Position numbers and translations under genes: made by a program. Below, one piece after another: positions 5,051 to 10,162 of a stretch of 10,162 bases of DNA. The notes under the pieces are model-generated. The model searched no databases. It saw only the letters and a program-made list of their open reading frames with translations, and had not been told where the DNA came from. Within the stretch, counting starts at the first letter, position 1. The number at the start of each line of letters is the position of its first letter. Origin of the DNA: Caryophanales bacterium (lineage in GTDB: Bacteria > Bacillota_I > Bacilli_A > RF39 > UBA660); assembly GCA_016282415.1 (NCBI GenBank), contig JAEEKO010000088.1, positions 1 through 10,162 of the forward strand. Reading direction: 5' to 3'.

Positions 5051-5079
5051 ATTATATTTATAATGGTAAGAATTGTCAA
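5051..5079 (-). promoter_or_regulatory. Consensus sigma-A promoter of the exporter gene
   Basis: The minus strand carries a perfect TTGACA (5074-5079), a 17-bp spacer and a perfect TATAAT (5051-5056), the strongest promoter seen in the window. A palindrome ATTATA-TT-TATAAT (5051-5064) overlaps the -10 and resembles Fur/PerR-type operators in shape, though AT-richness makes that weak. Such a strong core next to a metal exporter would be expected to need repression. Confidence 0.8.
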
Positions 5080-5127
5080 TATTAAAAAACGAATTTTGGT
5101 AATACTAATATTGAAAGGGTTGATAAA

Positions 5128-5331
5128 ATGAAAAACGTAACCGATATGATTACCGAAAAAGATTTATTATATATTGAAGATATTTTTAAATGGCATCAAA
5201 ACAGTATTAAAAAATTAACTATTTATCTAGACCTATTAGAAGAAGATGATAGTATTAAAATGTTAACAACTATCATTGATATGCATGAAACATTTTGTGA
5301 TGACCTAGTAGGATTCTTGGAGGCGGAATAA
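5128..5331 (+). CDS. Small helical protein, coat-F-like (first of a coupled pair)
   Basis: The product has 67 residues, acidic and all-helical, with no membrane segment. ITEKDLLYIEDIFKWHQ (8-24) and the second helix around DMHETFCDDLVGFLE (51-65) resemble short Bacillota proteins annotated as spore-coat or coat-F-like, which form ferritin-like helical bundles. His23, His53 and acidic residues could suggest metal binding, but no complete ferritin motif is present. AAAGGG (5114-5119) lies 8 nt before the start. The stop codon is separated by one base from the start of the next gene, and that gene's GGAGG site (5319-5323) lies inside this gene, so the two are probably translationally coupled. 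Spore function is inferred from the family only; these proteins also occur outside clear spore-formers. Confidence 0.65.
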   Translation: MKNVTDMITEKDLLYIEDIFKWHQNSIKKLTIYLDLLEEDDSIKMLTTIIDMHETFCDDLVGFLEAE

Positions 5332-5332
5332 T

Positions 5333-5584
5333 ATGGATGAAAAAGCAATTTTAAATGATACTTTAAGTACCTTAAAAGCAATGTCAGTTAATATGACCTT
5401 CGCACTAAACGAAGCTAGTTGTGATAATATTTATAATTTATATTATGAGCAATTTAAAGATATTAATAAATATACCAAACTAGTTTATGATTTAATGTAT
5501 AAAAAAGGTTATTATGATTTATCCAATGTTGAAAAAAATAAAATAAATAAAGTATTAAAAACTATAAAAGACGAATTAAAATAA
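5333..5584 (+). CDS. Spore coat protein F-like (Coat_F family)
   Basis: The product has 83 residues. ILNDTLSTLKAMSVNMTFAL (6-25), then NLYYEQFKDINKYTKLVYDLM (35-55) and a terminal KKGYYDL (57-63), follow the Coat_F domain pattern: a first helix beginning with ILND, a loop, a second helix of about 20 residues, and a closing GWY/GYY motif. The role in Bacillus is a component of the spore coat, but many homologues are of unknown function. It is soluble and has no signal peptide. It starts 2 nt after the preceding stop codon with GGAGG 9 nt upstream, forming a two-gene unit. Its 3' end overlaps a bidirectional terminator shared with the convergent carboxypeptidase gene. The protein is shorter than full CotF and corresponds to roughly one domain. 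Confidence 0.72.
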   Translation: MDEKAILNDTLSTLKAMSVNMTFALNEASCDNIYNLYYEQFKDINKYTKLVYDLMYKKGYYDLSNVEKNKINKVLKTIKDELK

Positions 5585-5594
5585 TTCGTCTTTT
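5566..5594. terminator. Bidirectional terminator between convergent genes
   Basis: AAAAGACGAATT (5566-5577) pairs perfectly with AATTCGTCTTTT (5583-5594), and A5578 and T5582 can extend the stem. Runs of T lie on both strands. It includes the stop codon of the coat-F-like gene (5582-5584) and lies just beyond the carboxypeptidase stop at 5598, so it can end transcription from both sides. Confidence 0.8.
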
Positions 5595-5597
5595 ATA

Positions 5598-6725
5598 TTA
5601 TGCAATTCCCAATAATAATTTTAAATTATATTTAAAATAATCACCAAAAGTAGCTTTTTTAATATCTTCTTTTACAATTAAAGGAACACTAAGAATCTCA
5701 TTATTTACTTTATATTTTAGATAACCTACAATTGTATTTTTCTTTACTGGATATTCCAGTTCTTCATAAGTAATATAAGGTTTTCCATAATCCAGTTCAC
5801 TGTTTATTTCCACTACATCATTTAAATCTTCTTTAGTATAAACGTAATATTTATTTTTTAATGTTTTATTATTTTTTATATAATCTACCTTTTGATCCTT
5901 TTTAATAATCTTATTTAATTGATAGTTATTAAAAGCATAATTTAACAAATTGGCAGTATCCTTCGTTCTAGTATCATTATCTGGTTCTCCCATCACTACC
6001 GTAATAAATCTTAAATCATCTTTTTTAGCAGTAGCTGTTAAACAATATAAAGCATTGGTAGTATATCCGGTTTTTAAACCATCTACACCTTCATAAAAAC
6101 GCACCAATTTATTAGTATTAACTAACCAGGTTTTAGAGCCATCTTCTTTCGTTAAGTATTCTTCATATATTTTAGTATATTCTAAAATTGCTTCATGTTT
6201 TATTAATTCACGGGCGATAATTGCCATATCATAACTACACGAATAATGACCATCTTCATCTAACCCATGAGGATTTTTAAACTGAGTGTTAATTAAACCT
6301 AATTCTTGAGCTTTCTCATTCATTTTTTGAACAAATTTATCCACACTACCATAAGTTTTTTCAGCCAGTGCTACTACCGCATCATTTCCAGATGCAATTG
6401 CCACGCCCTTTAATAATTCATTAACTTTCATTTTACTATTAGCGCTTAAAAATATTTGACTGCCACCCATCTTAGCAGCATTCTCACTGATTAAAACATC
6501 GTCATCAAATTTTAAAGTACCATTATCAATCTTCTCCATTATTAATAGCATACTCATAATCTTAGTCATACTAGCTGGCGCTAAACGTTCTTTACTATTA
6601 TTCTCATATAATATTTTACCCGTACTATATTCCATTAAAATACTACTTTTCGCACTAGTCATATTATCATCAGCAAACACCATTATCGGAAATAACAATA
6701 TAATTAACAAAAGTATTTTTTTCAT
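5598..6725 (-). CDS. D-alanyl-D-alanine carboxypeptidase (DacF/PBP5-type, S11 family)
   Basis: The product has 375 residues, normal for low-molecular-weight penicillin-binding proteins. A signal peptide is visible (hydrophobic 3-16, likely cleavage near FA/DD at 18-19). All three active-site motifs are present: SMTK (52-55, nucleophile Ser52 and Lys55), SGN (112-114) and KTG (218-220). The C-terminal half (about 268-357) corresponds to the PBP5_C beta-domain, and the last 18 residues form a basic amphipathic segment suited to membrane anchoring. The enzyme trims the terminal D-Ala from peptidoglycan pentapeptides on the outer face of the membrane, limiting cross-linking. AGGTG (6731-6735) lies 5 nt before the start. 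It is divergent from a gene for a membrane-anchored surface protein and convergent with the coat-F-like pair. Confident as to family; the exact dac paralogue cannot be named. Confidence 0.94.
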   Translation of the reverse strand: MKKILLLIILLFPIMVFADDNMTSAKSSILMEYSTGKILYENNSKERLAPASMTKIMSMLLIMEKIDNGTLKFDDDVLISENAAKMGGSQIFLSANSKMKVNELLKGVAIASGNDAVVALAEKTYGSVDKFVQKMNEKAQELGLINTQFKNPHGLDEDGHYSCSYDMAIIARELIKHEAILEYTKIYEEYLTKEDGSKTWLVNTNKLVRFYEGVDGLKTGYTTNALYCLTATAKKDDLRFITVVMGEPDNDTRTKDTANLLNYAFNNYQLNKIIKKDQKVDYIKNNKTLKNKYYVYTKEDLNDVVEINSELDYGKPYITYEELEYPVKKNTIVGYLKYKVNNEILSVPLIVKEDIKKATFGDYFKYNLKLLLGIA

Positions 6726-6773
6726 CTACTCACCTATTTATATATATGTTATTAATTGCAAAAATATTAACTT

Positions 6774-6779
6774 TATAAT
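6774..6779 (+). promoter_or_regulatory. Putative -10 box of the surface-protein gene
   Basis: A perfect TATAAT lies 33 nt before the start codon at 6813, giving a predicted start near 6786. No credible -35 is seen at 16-18 bp; TTGCAA at 6756-6761 is only 12 bp away. Confidence 0.35.
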
Positions 6780-6812
6780 AAAATATAAATATAGAAAATA
6801 GAGGAGATGTTT

Positions 6813-8147
6813 ATGGAAGAAAAAAAAGAAAAAAGTAATATTTTATTCTTGTTATTTGCAATCATGTTTATTATTGTAACGCTAGTAGTTTTAGTGGGAG
6901 CTTATGGTGTTTACCTAAATCGTCCAAAGAACTTTTTCAAAACTACCATTAATAATAAATATTTAAAATTCAATGAACATAAGAGTAAAGTGTTTAACTT
7001 CAACCCCGCCGAAAATAAATTAGAAAGTAGTTTAAAATTAGATTTAGAAGTTAATCAAGATGGTACTAAAACTACTCAGGAATTAGTTAATATTGATTTT
7101 AATTCTGATTTCAAAAATGAGTATTTGAGTACTACTATTAATTCTAAATTGTATGATCAAATCAAAACTGACATCGCTTTTGATAATGACGACTTAATTA
7201 TTAATAATAAAATGATTTATGAAAAGCCATTATTATTAAATGATGTTCTTGAATTTAATTGGGATTATTTTCAAAATATTAATGAAGAAGATTTTGATAT
7301 CGTAACATCAACAATTAAAAACGAAGTAATTAAAAGTTTAAAAGATAAAGACTTTAAAACTAAATCAACAACGATTGCAATTGATGGTAATGATGTTCGT
7401 GCTAAAAAGATAACTTATGTTGATAAAAATGCAAATAAAACAATTGAAAAAATAATTAATAACTTAGCTAATGATGATAAGTTTGTTAAAGCTTTAGCAA
7501 ATTTAACTGATACTGATAAAAAAGACATCGTTAAAGAATTAAAAGATGCTAAAGTTGAAAAAGATTTAAAACCAATTACAATTAATTTATATACTACCGG
7601 AGTGTTCTCAAAGTTAGCAAAAACTGAAATTGAATATGACGGAATTACTGTTAGTTATTTAAATTATAAAGATGAAAATTATGAATTTAAATTCGAGTCT
7701 GATGATTATGAATTTGTATATAGTGCCAATATCAATGATGATAAAGAATATGACTTTATTGTTAAAATAAATAAAGAAACTAAAGTTAAAGGAGTTATTA
7801 AAGAAAACTCTGATGAAGCTTTAAAAGTAAATTTTGAAATCAACGTTAATAAAGATACGAAAGTTAATGGTAAAGTTGATATCAAAACCGTTAAAGATAA
7901 TAATAGTGAATTAACTAAAAAAGGCAGTATTATTATTTATACCAATGATAAAAAAGAAGATTACTATAAATTATCATTTGAAAGTACCATTAAGAAAGTT
8001 AAAAAAGTAAATAAAGATAATATTAAAGGTGCTGTTAATTATAATAAATTAAGTAAGAAAGAAAAAGCAAAAATTGAAAGTCAATTAGAAGATAATATTG
8101 AATCACTTAAAGAATTATTAAACTTTAAATTAGAAAACCAGGATTAG
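6813..8147 (+). CDS. Membrane-anchored extracytoplasmic protein of unknown function
   Basis: The product has 444 residues from the start at 6813. A start 6 nt earlier (6807) is possible, but GAGGAG (6801-6806) abuts it, whereas the spacing to 6813 is 6-7 nt, so 6813 is preferred. The N-terminus is Lys/Glu-rich, followed by one hydrophobic helix (about residues 9-34) and then a large exposed domain with no Cys and one Trp. The exposed part is rich in Lys, Asn, Asp and Glu, with many alternating strand-like stretches, suggesting a beta-rich fold; the last 45 residues look helical and Lys/Glu-rich. There is no lipobox. I do not recognise a family. Being divergent from a D,D-carboxypeptidase across an 87-bp gap suggests a cell-envelope role, but this is inference only. 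A terminator overlaps its stop codon. Confidence 0.75.
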   Translation: MEEKKEKSNILFLLFAIMFIIVTLVVLVGAYGVYLNRPKNFFKTTINNKYLKFNEHKSKVFNFNPAENKLESSLKLDLEVNQDGTKTTQELVNIDFNSDFKNEYLSTTINSKLYDQIKTDIAFDNDDLIINNKMIYEKPLLLNDVLEFNWDYFQNINEEDFDIVTSTIKNEVIKSLKDKDFKTKSTTIAIDGNDVRAKKITYVDKNANKTIEKIINNLANDDKFVKALANLTDTDKKDIVKELKDAKVEKDLKPITINLYTTGVFSKLAKTEIEYDGITVSYLNYKDENYEFKFESDDYEFVYSANINDDKEYDFIVKINKETKVKGVIKENSDEALKVNFEINVNKDTKVNGKVDIKTVKDNNSELTKKGSIIIYTNDKKEDYYKLSFESTIKKVKKVNKDNIKGAVNYNKLSKKEKAKIESQLEDNIESLKELLNFKLENQD

Positions 8148-8164
8148 TAAATCCTGGTCTTTTT
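8137..8164. terminator. Terminator between the surface-protein gene and pnp
   Basis: ACCAGGATT (8137-8145) pairs perfectly with AATCCTGGT (8150-8158) around AGTA, followed by TTTTT (8160-8164). The stop codon TAG (8145-8147) is inside the hairpin. On minus it follows the pnp stop at 8163, with a shorter T-run (TTTT, 8134-8137), so it may serve both genes, more strongly on plus. Confidence 0.85.
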
Positions 8165-10162
8165 AATTATCTTTTTTATTTTTCTTTGAATCACTATTTG
8201 CTAAAGCTTCTTTACGACTTAAGTTTAATCTACCTTTATTATCATAACCCATTGCTTTAACAATGATTGAATCCCCAACTTTAACTACCGTACTTGGTTT
8301 TTCAATACGTTCTTTAGCAAGTTGTGAAACATGAACTAATCCTTCGCATCCAGGCCATAATTCAACAAAGCATCCAAAGTCTTCAACTTTAACAACTTTA
8401 CCTTGATAAATTTCGCCAGGTACTACTTCTCTAACGATTGCTTCAATCATTTCTTTAGTTTTCATAATTACATCATAATCAGTATGATAAATAATTACAC
8501 GTCCGTCATCATCAATATCAACTTTAACTGCGTCTTTATCAGTTACCGTTTTAACATTAGATGCTTCTAAAATAATTTTAGTAATCATTTCACCACCACG
8601 ACCAATAACATCTTTAATCTTTTCAGGTTTAATTTGTAACATTTCAACCTTTGGAGCATATTTACTTAATGCTTTACGTGGTTCTGGAATAGTTTTTTCC
8701 ATTACATCTAAGATTTCCATACGAGCTTTCTTAGCTTGATTTAAAGCTTCTTTAAGAATATCTTTAGTAACACCCTTAATTTTGATATACATTTGTAATG
8801 CAAAAATACCTTTACGCGTACCAGCAACTTTGAAGTCCATATCACCCATATGATCTTCTAAACCTTGGATATCAGTTAAGATTGTATATTTTTTACCATT
8901 TTGAATTAATCCCATTGCGATACCTGCAACTGGAGCTTTAATTGGAACACCAGCAGCCATTAATGATAAACATCCGGCACAAATAGTAGCTTGAGATGAT
9001 GAACCATTAGATTCTAGAATTTCAGATACAACACGAATTGTATATGGGAATTCTTCTTCAGATGGAATAACTTGAGAAAGTGCTCTTTCACCTAATGCAC
9101 CATGTCCAATTTCACGACGTCCTGGAGAACCATAACGACCAACTTCACCAACTGAGAATTGTGGGAAATTGTAATGTAACATGAAACGTTTAGTATCTTC
9201 AAGTCCTAAACCATCTAAAATTTGATGTTCATTTAATGCTCCTAATGTTGTAGTAGCTAAAGCTTGAGTTTCACCACGAGTAAATACCGCAGAACCATGA
9301 GTTCTTGGTAATAAATCAATATAAGCACTTAATGGTCTAATTTCATCCATCTTACGACCATCTGGTCTTACTTTCTTATCAGTGATTAATACACGAACAG
9401 CTTCACCTTCTAAGATATCAACAAGTTTTTTAACATCACTAATAATTGCATCAAAATCTTCATCTTCTTGATATTTTTCAGTAAAGAATTCAATTGTTTC
9501 AGCTTTAACATTATCAATTGCTTCATATTGAGCAAGTTTACCTTTAACTTTGAAACATGCAAACATCTTATCAGTAGCATAACCACGAACTTCAGATTCA
9601 ACCTTTGGATCAATAGTTGCAAGTTCAACTTCAACTTTTGGTTTACCTACTTCATCAATAATTTCTTGTTGGAAGTCACATAATGCTTTAATATGTTCAT
9701 GACCAAACATCAATGCTTCTAACATTTCTTTTTCTGATACTTCTTTACTACCTGATTCAACCATACAAATAGCTTCTTTAGTACCAGCAACAGTTAAATG
9801 AATAGTACTTTCTTCCATTTGAGCTGGAGTTGGATTAATAATATAATCTTTACCAATTTTACCTACTTGAACACCAGCTACCGGTCCATCAAATGGAATA
9901 TCCGAAATACCAAGTGCAAGTGATGATGCAAATAAAGCAGTCATTTCAGGAGTGTTATCAGGATCTACTGATAATACCGTATTAATAACTTGGACTTCAT
10001 TTCTGAATCCTTCACTAAACATTGGACGAATTGGACGGTCAATTAAACGAGCTGTAAGGGTTGCATAATCAGAAGGTCTTCCTTCACGTTTAATAAATCC
10101 TCCTGGAATTTTACCTACAGAATATAATTTTTCCTGATATAAAATCGTTAATGGAAAGAAAT
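8163..10162 (-). CDS. pnp: Polynucleotide phosphorylase (N-terminus outside window)
   Basis: The frame remains open to the window edge, giving 665 visible residues. About 50 N-terminal residues are missing compared with the roughly 700-residue family, and the Met at 10022 is internal, following LIDRPIRP. PNPase degrades RNA 3'-to-5' with phosphate, as a trimer. Visible parts, numbered from the first complete codon: the first RNase-PH core with KIPGGFIKREGRPS; the helical domain; the second core with RPDGR (265-269), FPQFSVGEVG, PGRREIGHGALGERAL and the catalytic DHMGDMDFK (436-444, matching Asp486, Asp492 and Lys494 of E. coli); the KH domain with GRGG (520-523); and the S1 domain (about 581-651) with a Lys-rich tail. 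The KH domain is about 9-13 residues longer than in B. subtilis near VKTVTDKDAVKVDI. Neighbouring rpsO, a common partner upstream, would lie outside the window. Confidence 0.97.
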   Translation of the reverse strand, partial: FFPLTILYQEKLYSVGKIPGGFIKREGRPSDYATLTARLIDRPIRPMFSEGFRNEVQVINTVLSVDPDNTPEMTALFASSLALGISDIPFDGPVAGVQVGKIGKDYIINPTPAQMEESTIHLTVAGTKEAICMVESGSKEVSEKEMLEALMFGHEHIKALCDFQQEIIDEVGKPKVEVELATIDPKVESEVRGYATDKMFACFKVKGKLAQYEAIDNVKAETIEFFTEKYQEDEDFDAIISDVKKLVDILEGEAVRVLITDKKVRPDGRKMDEIRPLSAYIDLLPRTHGSAVFTRGETQALATTTLGALNEHQILDGLGLEDTKRFMLHYNFPQFSVGEVGRYGSPGRREIGHGALGERALSQVIPSEEEFPYTIRVVSEILESNGSSSQATICAGCLSLMAAGVPIKAPVAGIAMGLIQNGKKYTILTDIQGLEDHMGDMDFKVAGTRKGIFALQMYIKIKGVTKDILKEALNQAKKARMEILDVMEKTIPEPRKALSKYAPKVEMLQIKPEKIKDVIGRGGEMITKIILEASNVKTVTDKDAVKVDIDDDGRVIIYHTDYDVIMKTKEMIEAIVREVVPGEIYQGKVVKVEDFGCFVELWPGCEGLVHVSQLAKERIEKPSTVVKVGDSIIVKAMGYDNKGRLNLSRKEALANSDSKKNKKDN

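Noticed and set aside
5076..5107. Sporulation sigma-G-like promoter (TCAATA ... AATACTA) before the coat-F-like pair
   Set aside because: The spacing is 19 bp and both boxes deviate; in such AT-rich DNA this is not enough to call, though it would fit the gene family.
995..5114. Shared 12-mer TACTAATATTGA at 995-1006 and 5103-5114
   Set aside because: Placement relative to promoter or gene start differs at the two sites and the word is AT-rich; probably chance.
6756..6779. TTGCAA plus TATAAT as a full promoter for the surface-protein gene
   Set aside because: The spacer is only 12 bp, too short for sigma-A; only the -10 was kept, with low confidence.
9410..9683. Two short ORFs (one on each strand) inside pnp
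   Set aside because: Low-complexity shadow frames of the conserved PNPase coding sequence.
1..10162. Alternative genetic code (TGA = Trp), suggested by the very low GC
   Set aside because: Trp is encoded by TGG and the frames are intact under the standard code. Absence of TGA stops among ten genes is expected at this base composition.
1..10162. CRISPR array, defence operon or insertion sequence
   Set aside because: No regularly spaced repeats, no transposase or nuclease genes and no terminal inverted repeats were seen apart from the tRNA-bounded insert.

Overview
The window comes from a very AT-rich, walled, low-GC Gram-positive bacterium (Bacillota, plausibly a compact Erysipelotrichia/Bacilli-type gut lineage; this placement is an inference). 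Evidence: LtaS-type lipoteichoic acid synthase and a D,D-carboxypeptidase imply a Gram-positive wall, two coat-F-like small proteins are typical of Bacillota, Shine-Dalgarno sites are purine-rich, and promoters are sigma-A-like. All ten visible stop codons are TAA (7) or TAG (3), none TGA, and Trp is TGG, so the standard bacterial code fits and a Mycoplasma-type code is not needed.

Layout. 1-752: 5' part of an ltaS-like gene on the minus strand, leaving the window. 863-937: tRNA-Gly(GCC) on plus. 938-1406: a gene-free stretch bounded by a 17-bp direct repeat of the tRNA 3' end. It contains a near-consensus promoter, a predicted small structured RNA with a U-run, and tandem 10-bp repeats, and looks like a tiny or decayed tRNA-integrated element. 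1439-3380: three minus-strand genes (GNAT-like acyltransferase; a 140-residue unknown with a palindromic control region; an AlkD-type DNA alkylation-repair protein). 3429-5024: two convergent metal-transport genes, a ZIP importer (plus) and an ArsP_2-like putative heavy-metal exporter (minus), whose ends overlap by 6 bp. 5128-5584: a coupled pair of small helical coat-F-like proteins. 5598-6725 and 6813-8147: divergent D,D-carboxypeptidase and a membrane-anchored extracytoplasmic protein of unknown function. 8163-10162: polynucleotide phosphorylase, minus strand, lacking its N-terminus at the window edge.

The gene order is mostly housekeeping with frequent strand switches, short intergenic gaps, and terminators that overlap stop codons and could serve convergent genes from both sides. 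No transposase, integrase, CRISPR array or recognisable defence operon is present. The most unusual part is the 463-bp insert at the tRNA-Gly end with its orphan RNA transcription unit. Next is the palindrome spanning both the -10 box and the ribosome-binding site of the 140-residue unknown gene.
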